Source: a virus
Reading direction: 5' to 3' (one strand)
IMG/VR virus record: IMGVR_UViG_3300042867_000123
Location: 1-22,121 of that record
DNA length: 22,121 nucleotides
Positions 16,003-22,121 of the stretch are shown piece by piece. The notes under the pieces were generated by a model. It was not told the DNA's origin. It was given only the letters and a program-made list of their open reading frames with translations, and ran no database searches. Every line of letters starts with the position of its first letter. The stretch's first letter is position 1. Both the position numbers and the translations under genes were made by a program.

Positions 16003-17206
16003 GCTGTCTAAAGTTTTGGTGAGTATAATCTAAATCTATTTGGTAATTTCTAAGCCTATCTGTGTTCTTAGTGGTGTAACTTGTTTGAGTAACCTTAACA
16101 CCTTTGTAAGTTGTTAAACTGCCAATATCTAAGCGTACATCGGTAGAAGTAAACAAATCTTTATGCAAGGCAAATTCAGCATCGGTTAACCAATCGCTAT
16201 TTAATTGTAGCTTATCTTGAATGGTTACTGATTGTATCTTTTCGCTATTCAAAGCAGGATCTAAAGTCATAACGTTAGAAATTAAAGACCATCCGCTTTT
16301 TTTAAATGATGTTGTAGTTTTACTGCTCGATAAAGTAGCTGCTAAATTGCAATGTAATGTTTCATAAGAGCCATTAGCTTTTAAATAATGTAAAGTGTAC
16401 ACCTCAAATTTAGGATTACATTCTATTGTTATATTTTTGATAACATCATTTGTGTCACCATTCTTAATAACATAAGATGCGACGTTAGAAGTAATGATAG
16501 GATATGTGCCACTATTAACGGTAACAAATGGGGCTGTTATTCCTAACAAGCCTTTATAACCAACGTCAATGGCAACGTAATTATCAGAGAATAAACCCGT
16601 GCCGGCATCTGGTCTATTGATTGAATAGTTACCTAATAAAGAGCCGGCTGCATCGTAAGTAAATATATCAATCTTATTTAACTCGCCTATATTTTCCTGA
16701 CATAAAGCGTAAAGATATTGCGAGCGATCTTTGTATGTTTTGCTAGGAAGTATAGTTAAGTAAACTAAATTAGGTATTGAACTATCATAACAAAAGTAGT
16801 TAGGTGAATAAGGGGCGATATATTGTTTATCAACTCCTGCATTCCAAGTAATATAATCTTTATCAACTCCTGCAAAGTAAGTTGGTACGGTTGCAACGTC
16901 ATAAGTTTCACCAACATTAAATCTAAACTTTCTAGTTGCATTAGTGCATTTTTGCCAACCGTATAAATTAACGGGAATATAGTTAACCATTAATAGTTGA
17001 ACATACGCTTGTAAATCCATTACTAATTTATTGTTAGGGTCTGGTTTTACTTTGATAGTATCAAACACATAAGAGCCTGTTACATCGGTTAAAACGATTG
17101 TGTAATAAAAGTTAGGCTGTATTGTTTGATTTGACGTTGCAACCACCCAATTCTCATTATAAGCAGGTGTTGGTGACGTTGGGCTTGATTGTATTGTTAT
17201 TGCCAT
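15995..17206 (-). CDS. Putative distal tail/baseplate structural protein
   Basis: This 403-residue protein has no catalytic motif I can identify. It is rich in beta-strand-forming Thr, Tyr, Val and Asn. The N-terminal section (IQSSPTSPTPAYNENWVVATSNQ) looks like a beta-sandwich edge, as in fibronectin-like tail modules, and the C-terminal region (TDVRLDIGSLTTYKGVKVTQ) is also strand-rich. It overlaps the tail-tip gene by eight bases and the gp10-like gene by ten, so it is firmly in the tail operon. Proteins of this size in this place in Bacteroidetes phages are often listed as tail proteins without a detailed role. A distal tail (Dit-like) or tail-tip-associated role is inferred from position. 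Confidence 0.55.
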   Translation of the reverse strand: MAITIQSSPTSPTPAYNENWVVATSNQTIQPNFYYTIVLTDVTGSYVFDTIKVKPDPNNKLVMDLQAYVQLLMVNYIPVNLYGWQKCTNATRKFRFNVGETYDVATVPTYFAGVDKDYITWNAGVDKQYIAPYSPNYFCYDSSIPNLVYLTILPSKTYKDRSQYLYALCQENIGELNKIDIFTYDAAGSLLGNYSINRPDAGTGLFSDNYVAIDVGYKGLLGITAPFVTVNSGTYPIITSNVASYVIKNGDTNDVIKNITIECNPKFEVYTLHYLKANGSYETLHCNLAATLSSSKTTTSFKKSGWSLISNVMTLDPALNSEKIQSVTIQDKLQLNSDWLTDAEFALHKDLFTSTDVRLDIGSLTTYKGVKVTQTSYTTKNTDRLRNYQIDLDYTHQNFRQRG

Positions 17207-17751
17207 TTAATATCTGTTACTGTTATTGCTTTACCTATTAATTTTCCCATTTGTTCTGCTAACTCTGCCTTTCTTCCGTCCTCTGTTACTCTATCTATAA
17301 AAGGCTTTGGTTTAATTCCATTCTTACCTATTGCCCTTGCCACTATAAAAGCAAATTGTTTCGCTGCTTTTGGGAATGGTAACTCTTTAACTATTCGTTT
17401 AGTAAACCCTTTTTTTTGGTTATAATCAATAGTCATTTGGTAAAGTATCTTAGACGGATTTATTCCGTTTTTAGCTTGCCACTTTTCACCTAAAACTTTT
17501 GTTGGCGGTTGCTTACCTTTCTTTCTGCCATTCTCAATATAGTACCAATAGTCCTCATTAGGAGTTATTGATATAATCACTTTGTTAGGATAATATTTAA
17601 CACCCCCAACAAATTCAATCCTTGAGGTTTGTAACCTTTCGCCACGTTTAGCACCATCCTTTAAGGCTTTATCTAATGAAGTCTTTAAATCATTAGCCCA
17701 TTTAGCCCCAAAGTCATTTAGTAATTTATCTATTTCTTCGTTGACGTTCAA
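17197..17751 (-). CDS. HK97 gp10-like head-tail/tail completion protein
   Basis: The 184-residue product shows the pattern of the HK97-gp10 family of neck or tail-completion proteins. It has an N-terminal helical region, a central VKYYPNKVIISITPNEDYW strand pair followed by YYIENGRKKGKQPP, then a C-terminal FAFIVARAIGKNGIKPKPF segment ending in a helix. These proteins sit at or near the head-tail joining end of siphovirus tails. The best start in this frame is a TTG at 17751, 26 bases inside the end of the frameshift extension; a CTG nine bases earlier is the alternative, and no ATG precedes the conserved region. The gene overlaps the next by 10 bases. Confidence 0.7.
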   Translation of the reverse strand: MNVNEEIDKLLNDFGAKWANDLKTSLDKALKDGAKRGERLQTSRIEFVGGVKYYPNKVIISITPNEDYWYYIENGRKKGKQPPTKVLGEKWQAKNGINPSKILYQMTIDYNQKKGFTKRIVKELPFPKAAKQFAFIVARAIGKNGIKPKPFIDRVTEDGRKAELAEQMGKLIGKAITVTDIKWQ

Positions 17752-18013
17752 TTTCTTCAGCTTCCATTTTATTCTTATCTTTAAGATAAGCTAGTTCATT
17801 TAATAATCTTATTACTCCCCACTCATGCACATCGTCCTCTGTTATTCTATTAGCTTGGGATACCTCTTTAACTATGTGAACCCATCCCCAAAAATCGACA
17901 AACCTTTCTCTCTCAGTTCTGTTTCTATCTCTTTGTTGATCGTCTTCATCGCTTCCACCCCCTCCAAATAATCCAAGGTATTTAGATTCCAATTCGCCAA
18001 TACTTCTAAGCAA
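17726..18013 (-). CDS. -1 frameshift extension of tail chaperone (T-like domain)
   Basis: This 95-codon open frame overlaps the 3' end of the chaperone gene by about 140 bases in the -1 frame. It has no ATG until near its end; its first possible initiator is a TTG sitting in the slippery run itself. Joined after F174 it would give a 269-residue fusion. The extension has a Gly/Asp-rich linker (GLFGGGGSDEDDQQ) and then a helical domain from about WGWVHIVKEVSQANRI to LLNELAYLKDKNKMEAE, which resembles the T domain that binds tape measure protein in GT-type chaperones. The Arg-rich end overlaps the next gene by 26 bases. Independent initiation from the TTG cannot be excluded, but the uniform open frame across the T9 run favours frameshifting. 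Confidence 0.7.
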   Translation of the reverse strand: MLRSIGELESKYLGLFGGGGSDEDDQQRDRNRTERERFVDFWGWVHIVKEVSQANRITEDDVHEWGVIRLLNELAYLKDKNKMEAEEIERQRRNR

Positions 18014-18534
18014 AAAAAAACACTTGGTTGCGCTATCGACATTGATGCGTTTAGAAACTTATCGGCTACCTCAGCGTGTTTGTTACCATCGTATTTGAAT
18101 GATAGGTATTGAGCAGGCTCATAAGTCAAGGCACAAAGTTCGTGTAGTTTATTAGGGAAATAGTCGGGCTGCTCCATTAACGTTTTAATCGTAATGTAAC
18201 GAGCCACGTTTATATCGTTTACCGAGCGTGATGCCTTGTAAAAGTTACCACCTTGCCAAGTGATTAACTTAGGTTGTGGTTTATACTTAACAGACTTTAA
18301 TAAGCCGCAAGTAAAAGACTTAAAAGATACTTTAGGTTGGATGGGTTTAGTTAAGAATGAAAGACTTTTAACTAAGTACTTGTAATGCTTTAAATCTAAG
18401 TTTTCAACTTCGTCATAGGTTTTGCCGGTAAAGAATGATATAATACGTGACCAATCTATTTCGCCTTGCAGGTGAGGATAGATGGTTTGGTATTGTTCAA
18501 TGGTTACTTTATTCCAATTAAAAGGTATTGTCAT
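17872..18534 (-). CDS. Tail assembly chaperone-like protein (zero-frame product)
   Basis: This 220-residue protein begins with FNWNKVTIEQYQTIYPH and a helical pattern (SRIISFFTGKTYDEVENL, KYLVKSLSFL) seen in tail-chaperone-like proteins of Bacteroidetes phages. At codons V172-F173-F174 the message contains nine consecutive U residues, where ribosomes could slip to -1 and continue into the region ending at 17726. In lambda and relatives, the unshifted G and shifted GT products help assemble the tail around the tape measure; this arrangement fits that pattern. The gene follows the terminase by 33 bases rather than lying next to the tape measure. Its ATG is preceded by the 11-base leader AGTATTTAATA shared with three other genes here. 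Chaperone function is inferred from architecture, not from a strong motif. Confidence 0.75.
   Translation of the reverse strand: MTIPFNWNKVTIEQYQTIYPHLQGEIDWSRIISFFTGKTYDEVENLDLKHYKYLVKSLSFLTKPIQPKVSFKSFTCGLLKSVKYKPQPKLITWQGGNFYKASRSVNDINVARYITIKTLMEQPDYFPNKLHELCALTYEPAQYLSFKYDGNKHAEVADKFLNASMSIAQPSVFFCLEVLANWNLNTLDYLEGVEAMKTINKEIETELREKGLSIFGDGFT
18012..18021 (-). other. Putative -1 ribosomal frameshift site (T9 run)
   Basis: In mRNA sense the site reads GTTTTTTTTTGC, in zero frame GTT-TTT-TTT-TGC. It contains the heptamer T-TTT-TTT, which satisfies the X-XXY-YYZ rule for -1 slippage. After slippage the next codons are TTG-CTT-AGA, which enter the open frame ending at 17726. I see no obvious upstream Shine-Dalgarno-like stimulator and no convincing downstream pseudoknot by eye. 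The run of identical bases may alone be enough for slippage, and polymerase slippage is an alternative. Confidence 0.7.
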
Positions 18535-18539
18535 ATACC

Positions 18540-18550
18540 TATTAAATACT
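18540..18550 (-). promoter_or_regulatory. Conserved leader motif before tail chaperone ATG
   Basis: In mRNA sense this is AGTATTTAATA, ending five bases before the ATG at 18534. The same 11-mer precedes the starts at 9887, 9144 and 6885. With the 6885 leader the match extends to an AACTTTTT tract upstream and to the GTATATG that includes the start codon. It may be a translation-initiation element in a group that lacks Shine-Dalgarno sites, or part of a phage promoter; sequence alone does not decide. Confidence 0.45.
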
Positions 18551-18567
18551 AAAAAAGTTGATTTGTT

Positions 18568-19707
18568 TTAGGCAAATGAATATCTGCCTGAGCCTTTATT
18601 TATCTTATTAAGAGCTACATAACGAATAGCATCAATAGTGTGATTATTAAAATCAACGGGTATATTTTTACCATCTATCCATTTATAAGATCTAAACTCT
18701 TTTATGGTATAAGTTGACGTTCTTGTTATGTTAATCTTAAATTGCTTTAAAGTGTCTATTGAATTACGGATACTATCTGCCCCTTTGTTAGCCCCTTGAA
18801 TATTAAAACCTGCCCTTGTTAAGTCTTCAATACTTTTAGGCTCGGCACTATCCGCAACTATTGGCATGGCACGTGTTACACCTAACCTTGTTAATTCGTT
18901 TGCAATATCGCTATTGGTTAATCCTGTGCGATATAACAGCTCGTCTATGTATATCTCACTATTGTACCTAAATACTTTTATAACCGTTGTAGGGTCATTA
19001 GTAAAGCCAAAGTCCATACCTATTCCAAGTAACTCAGCACCCAAAGGAATGTTATCTACAATATCAAAGTTTCTAAAGACTAAGCCCTCTATTTTCCCAG
19101 TCATGCCACGTGCATAAACCTTGAATAGTTCCATATCTTTAAAGCGTAAACCCTCTATTTTATCACGTATCTTTTGAGCAACGAATGGATTGTGCCTGTG
19201 GTCGGATATAAATAACTTTACGCCATCCGTACCTATTAAATTCTCATGCACCCAGAACTCAGCATTGGGATTGTAGTCGATATAAACTTGTTTACGGGTA
19301 CGCATATACAATTCGTTAAATATATCGTATGTTATGCCCTGTGCTTCGTTTATGAATAGATAATCCCTTTTACCAGACTTTGCACCTTGGGCGGTCTCAT
19401 AAGATTTAAACTCCATAACTGAGCCATTAGCAAATTGAAAGATACGGTCTGTTCTATTGTAGTCTGCTATCTTATGCCTAAGTTGTTCGCTATTGTTATA
19501 AATATCTAAGGCATCACGTAACGCCCCGGCTTTTAAGTTAGGGATTGATTCGCCAACAACTGTGATAACTATTGGCGATTGAATAGCTTTAGTGAATAGG
19601 ACTTGTAAAATGGAATAGGTTTTTCCTGAGCTGCTCCCGCCTTGATTGACTAGTACATCTTCGGTGGCAAAGTAATTGGCTTCGTATAGGCATGAGGTTT
19701 TAAACAC
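18568..19707 (-). CDS. terL: Terminase large subunit (DNA packaging ATPase/nuclease)
   Basis: The 379-residue protein has both halves of a large terminase. The ATPase shows Walker A GGSSSGKT (residues 23-30), a Walker B-like YLFINEAQ with E121 as catalytic glutamate and N120 in place of the usual Asp, and a coupling motif YIDYNP (142-147). The RNase H-like nuclease shows D232 (GMDFGFTNDP), D286 (VADSAEPK) and D359 (TIDAIRY), the expected metal-binding acidic triad. The short N-terminus before Walker A and the overall pattern resemble PBSX-type terminases (Terminase_3 and Terminase_3C), although it is somewhat short. The start is GTG at 19707: the in-frame stop lies at 19714-19716, and the nearby ATG at 19709 is in another frame. 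It packages DNA through the portal at 4383-6485. Confidence 0.95.
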   Translation of the reverse strand: MFKTSCLYEANYFATEDVLVNQGGSSSGKTYSILQVLFTKAIQSPIVITVVGESIPNLKAGALRDALDIYNNSEQLRHKIADYNRTDRIFQFANGSVMEFKSYETAQGAKSGKRDYLFINEAQGITYDIFNELYMRTRKQVYIDYNPNAEFWVHENLIGTDGVKLFISDHRHNPFVAQKIRDKIEGLRFKDMELFKVYARGMTGKIEGLVFRNFDIVDNIPLGAELLGIGMDFGFTNDPTTVIKVFRYNSEIYIDELLYRTGLTNSDIANELTRLGVTRAMPIVADSAEPKSIEDLTRAGFNIQGANKGADSIRNSIDTLKQFKINITRTSTYTIKEFRSYKWIDGKNIPVDFNNHTIDAIRYVALNKINKGSGRYSFA

Positions 19708-19708
19708 A

Positions 19709-20119
19709 TTAATCTAAACTAATATCCTTTTCATTACTACTCAATGGTGAATCGCTTTTAATAATCTCAACTGTTGTATTGAGGTTTATGTTTTCGTTTT
19801 TAGACTCGACCTCTTGTTTAGGTTGCCCGTAAACTCTATTAAGTAAAATTTCCATTGAATATAACGTTCCCTTTTCAATGCCTCTTTTAATAGCGTTGGC
19901 AACTGTTTTTTCTAATACAGTAGAGTTATCATCTTTAAATACTTCTGCTAATTCTGTAATAGTCATAGCCATCATATTTTCAATGGTTTGAGTTATGTCT
20001 TGTTTATTGTAACCCATATCTTTTAATTGACAAACGAATTTACGAGGTCTTCCGTGTGGGTTTCCTGTTTGCCCCTTTGTATAGGGTATTAAGTTTTTGT
20101 GTCCGTCGCTACTTGGCAT
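19709..20119 (-). CDS. terS: Terminase small subunit-like DNA-binding protein
   Basis: This 136-residue protein lies directly upstream of the large terminase gene, the usual place for the small subunit, which recognises phage DNA and delivers it to the motor. It starts with the basic KGQTGNPHGRPRK box (residues 15-27), common to DUF5681-like phage/terminase-associated proteins. A predicted helix-turn-helix-like stretch follows (about 36-60), then a helical SMEILLNRVYGQPKQ segment, then an acidic, Ser/Asn-rich tail. The ATG is one base after the stop of the dioxygenase gene, and the TAA lies two bases before the large-subunit GTG start, so all three are probably co-translated. The assignment rests on position plus the basic box. 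Confidence 0.75.
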   Translation of the reverse strand: MPSSDGHKNLIPYTKGQTGNPHGRPRKFVCQLKDMGYNKQDITQTIENMMAMTITELAEVFKDDNSTVLEKTVANAIKRGIEKGTLYSMEILLNRVYGQPKQEVESKNENINLNTTVEIIKSDSPLSSNEKDISLD

Positions 20120-20120
20120 A

Positions 20121-20903
20121 TTAGTCTAAGTTTTTAAATGCTTTTAATGGGTAAAATACTAAACTGTTTCTGTAACCGCCTTCGTGGGTTGGTACTATTG
20201 GTGTTACACCATGCAAGTTTCTCCATGCCGGATATACCAGCATTGAGTTATCGCAGCTATCCATTGTAGCGCCATAATCCGGAACTGTTGTATTCCCTCC
20301 TTTAGCGTTTCTTTTTTTTGCTATTATTACATTAACACAACCTTCTAAGTTTCCAGCATCCCTATGAAATGGTGCTGATATATTATAATTGGAGATTGAA
20401 CTTGTAAATAATTCACTAAACCTATATTTTACAGATGCATTTTTTTGTATTATCTCTTTTTGCCTTTCGTATATATGAGGTGTTAATTCTTTTATTATCT
20501 GCTCGCTTTCTTTAGCTAATAGGTACATTGCCTTTATAAATGTTTGAGCAGATTTTACAGAGTGAACACTTGATACAGTTGCATAAGGTCTTCTCATGTG
20601 AGGTTTTGGAGGAACACCACCTAATATTGTACTATACTGTAATACTTCTTTTTCAGAGTTATGCAGTCCGCTTGACCTTTTCATTACTGACTTTGGTACA
20701 TTTTTACTTCTCAACTCGGCATCCGCTAATTCAGCAAGTTTTTTAGCCTTTATGGAGTAAGTACCTATATCCTTAATATAAAACCCGATTGGCTCATTAT
20801 TAAAATAAAACATTGAATCCTCTGTTATATTAGGCTCAATATGTCCGCAAACATCCCCTATTTGGACATTATGCTCTAGCTTAATTAAATCAATTCTTTT
20901 CAT
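20121..20903 (-). CDS. TET/JBP-like 2-oxoglutarate/Fe(II) dioxygenase
   Basis: The 260-residue product carries, in its C-terminal third, the ligand set of 2OG-Fe(II) dioxygenases: H180-R-D182 (HxD), distal H231 in LHGVTPI, and R245 in YRNSLVFY for 2-oxoglutarate. The surrounding pattern (NYNISAPFHRDAGN, then GGNTTVPDYG, then MLVYPAW before the distal His) resembles the TET/JBP group that oxidises methyl groups on DNA pyrimidines, including phage members. The N-terminal 170 residues hold a mixed helical region I cannot assign. ATG 20903 is preferred; upstream in-frame ATGs (20915, 20948) lie deeper in the FkbM gene. The gene overlaps the FkbM gene end by 14 bases and ends one base before the terminase small subunit ATG. 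The dioxygenase fold is well supported; DNA as substrate is inference, since a protein or metabolite hydroxylase could share these motifs. Confidence 0.7.
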   Translation of the reverse strand: MKRIDLIKLEHNVQIGDVCGHIEPNITEDSMFYFNNEPIGFYIKDIGTYSIKAKKLAELADAELRSKNVPKSVMKRSSGLHNSEKEVLQYSTILGGVPPKPHMRRPYATVSSVHSVKSAQTFIKAMYLLAKESEQIIKELTPHIYERQKEIIQKNASVKYRFSELFTSSISNYNISAPFHRDAGNLEGCVNVIIAKKRNAKGGNTTVPDYGATMDSCDNSMLVYPAWRNLHGVTPIVPTHEGGYRNSLVFYPLKAFKNLD

Positions 20904-21573
20904 AACAAAATACATTAGTACAAGGTGCAACAAATCCGGGAGGAACAACTAAATCATAAAATCTCTTATCTATAAATTTCATTTCGTATCTTTGCATTAG
21001 TAGATTACAACATTCTCTAAATCTATTAAGGTTCTTGTCAATATCAAAACTCCATTCATAAACCATTTTTTTAAATACTTTCTTTGTATTTTCTAAAATT
21101 AACATTTCAGCACCTTCAATATCCATTTTACAACAATCGAAATTTTTAGCCTCAACATCAAAATTTAAGCATGGGACTTTCAATCCTTTATTATTCCATT
21201 TCTTTACAATTGAATTTCTCCAAACATTACCATTATTACCAATAAATAAAATAACTTCTTTCACTTCATTATGTACTAGAGCAGCCTGCTTTATAGTTGC
21301 TTTAAATCCATTAAGGTCTAAGTTCTTTTTAATCATTTCGCAGTTAAAAGGATCCGGCTCATAAACAGTAACATTAGCACCCATTGAACAAGCTAATAAT
21401 GTGAAAGCACCAACATTACCGCCACAATCCATCCAAGTTTCATTTTGTTTAATTGTCATGCCTTTTTTTAAATAAACTTCTTTTCCTAAAACCTCATTAA
21501 AAGTTTTAAGTTCTGACATACCTTCTCTATGAAAAAATTTAATCCCTTTTATTTCCCCTTCGATTAGTTTCAT
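20890..21573 (-). CDS. FkbM-family SAM-dependent methyltransferase
   Basis: This 227-residue protein has the FkbM pattern: SAM-binding motif I DCGGNVG at residues 49-55, the acidic ribose-binding loop VYEPDP with E72, and the family signature KMDIEGAE at 149-156. FkbM enzymes usually O-methylate hydroxyl groups of sugars or small molecules. I chose the ATG at 21573 because it overlaps the upstream TGA as ATGA, follows a purine-rich stretch, and starts just before the conserved region. An in-frame ATG at 21642 would add 23 Arg/Lys-rich residues lying inside the ParB-like gene and is probably not used. The gene lies between a ParB-like protein and a TET/JBP-like dioxygenase. Its substrate cannot be read from sequence: a hydroxylated DNA base, a glycan or a protein are all possible. 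Confidence 0.85.
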   Translation of the reverse strand: MKLIEGEIKGIKFFHREGMSELKTFNEVLGKEVYLKKGMTIKQNETWMDCGGNVGAFTLLACSMGANVTVYEPDPFNCEMIKKNLDLNGFKATIKQAALVHNEVKEVILFIGNNGNVWRNSIVKKWNNKGLKVPCLNFDVEAKNFDCCKMDIEGAEMLILENTKKVFKKMVYEWSFDIDKNLNRFRECCNLLMQRYEMKFIDKRFYDLVVPPGFVAPCTNVFCYEKN

Positions 21574-22121
21574 ATCTTTTCTTTTTCTTCTTTTAAATAC
21601 TCCATAATCATTCCTCCTACATATGCCTTTTGGTCTCTCCAAAATTTAACAAGTTCATAAGCTTGGTCGTAATGTTCAGCCTCAAATTCTATTTGGATGG
21701 CTTTTTTAACACCATCTGTCATATCATTTAATTGTCCTGATACATCTTCATCATCTAAAATAGAATAATCAACCTCTGCAGCAAAATTAGGCAAATCTAA
21801 ACCCCAACTTTCCAATTCCAAAGCATCCCAGTCGTTTAATAATTGCCAATCCCATTCGCCACCTGATAGGTTATCCTTAATCAAAAATTCCCTTTGTTTC
21901 TCCTCAGATAATCCACTTGCTTTAATAATCGATACTTCCTTTAACCCAGCTTCTTTGCATGCTTTAAAACGCATATTTCCGCCCAATATAATCATATCAT
22001 CATTAACCACTATCGGTCTGATATTTAACATTTCGGGGAAGTCTTTTATAGACTGAACCAACTTGGCAAACTTATCGTCCTTAATTAACCGAGGGTTATT
22101 TGGATTAAGTTTAATTTTACT
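21570..22121 (-). CDS. ParB/Srx-fold nuclease-like domain protein, 5' part missing
   Basis: The frame is open to the right window edge, so the N-terminus is cut off; 183 codons and a TGA stop are visible. The first visible residues, SKIKLNPNNPR, followed by a stretch reading LNIRPIVVNDDMIILGGNMR, match the start of the ParB/sulfiredoxin-like domain, with the GGNMR segment in the place of the family's G-x-R box. The later DWDALELESWGLDLPNF segment is the kind of linker seen when such domains precede DNA methyltransferases, but here no methyltransferase domain follows and the protein ends in a charged tail (KEEKEKI). A TTG at 22061 could be read as a start, but the domain clearly continues upstream of it. 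The stop overlaps the next ATG by four bases (ATGA), implying translational coupling to the FkbM-like gene. Phage ParB-like proteins are linked to DNA binding, nicking or base modification; the exact role here is unknown. Confidence 0.8.
   Translation of the reverse strand, partial: SKIKLNPNNPRLIKDDKFAKLVQSIKDFPEMLNIRPIVVNDDMIILGGNMRFKACKEAGLKEVSIIKASGLSEEKQREFLIKDNLSGGEWDWQLLNDWDALELESWGLDLPNFAAEVDYSILDDEDVSGQLNDMTDGVKKAIQIEFEAEHYDQAYELVKFWRDQKAYVGGMIMEYLKEEKEKI

Noticed and set aside
20889-20948. Start of the dioxygenase at 20948
   Set aside because: It would add 15 apolar residues overlapping the conserved end of the FkbM gene; MKRIDLIKLEHN at 20903 looks like a natural N-terminus.
21574-21642. 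N-terminal extension of the FkbM gene to ATG 21642
   Set aside because: The extra residues are Arg/Lys-rich, lie inside the ParB-like gene, and the ATGA overlap at 21573 is a much better start.
1-22121. CRISPR array, integrase attachment site or IS element
   Set aside because: No regularly spaced repeats, transposase or integrase frames were seen; the only short direct-repeat pair is the unit at 9173-9280.

Overview
The window is one continuous, leftward-transcribed block of a tailed-phage genome (free phage or prophage). All 27 supported coding regions lie on the minus strand, with overlaps or gaps of usually fewer than 40 bases, and I see no rRNA, tRNA or CRISPR. The DNA is AT-rich, starts lack clear Shine-Dalgarno sequences, and several proteins (DUF6712-like connector, portal with a C-terminal Cys/His domain, tail-tip protein, 3TM-holin-like protein, M15 endolysin) are of types I associate with phages of Bacteroidetes, probably a Flavobacteriia-like host. 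The host call is inference from family resemblance.

Read in transcription order, from high to low coordinates, the window opens with a possible DNA-modification/early-late junction cluster. It holds a ParB-like protein cut by the right edge, an FkbM-type methyltransferase and a TET/JBP-like 2-oxoglutarate/Fe(II) dioxygenase. These run directly into the terminase genes (small subunit 19709-20119, large subunit 18568-19707).

The next block is tail-related. A probable tail assembly chaperone (17872-18534) carries a T9 run where a -1 ribosomal frameshift would add a second domain (end 17726). It is followed by an HK97-gp10-like protein, two large distal-tail/tail-tip proteins, two fibre or receptor-binding-type proteins and a short tape measure protein (9923-11533).

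The head block follows: XkdF-like prohead protease, scaffold-like protein, major capsid protein (7580-8491), a small structural protein, a rho-independent terminator (about 6921-6951), a structural protein, a portal with added domains (4383-6485), a connector-like protein and small neck-type genes. A long fibre with YadA-head-like repeats comes next (1524-3197). The window ends with a lysis region: two small membrane proteins, an M15 peptidase endolysin and a 3TM-holin-like protein cut by the left edge.

The main points of interest are the ParB/FkbM/TET-like cluster beside the terminase, the T9 frameshift site, an unusual order in which the portal lies after the capsid gene and the tape measure is far from the chaperone, a conserved 11-base leader (AGTATTTAATA) immediately before four start codons, and a 92-base insertion flanked by 16-base direct repeats at the protease/scaffold junction.
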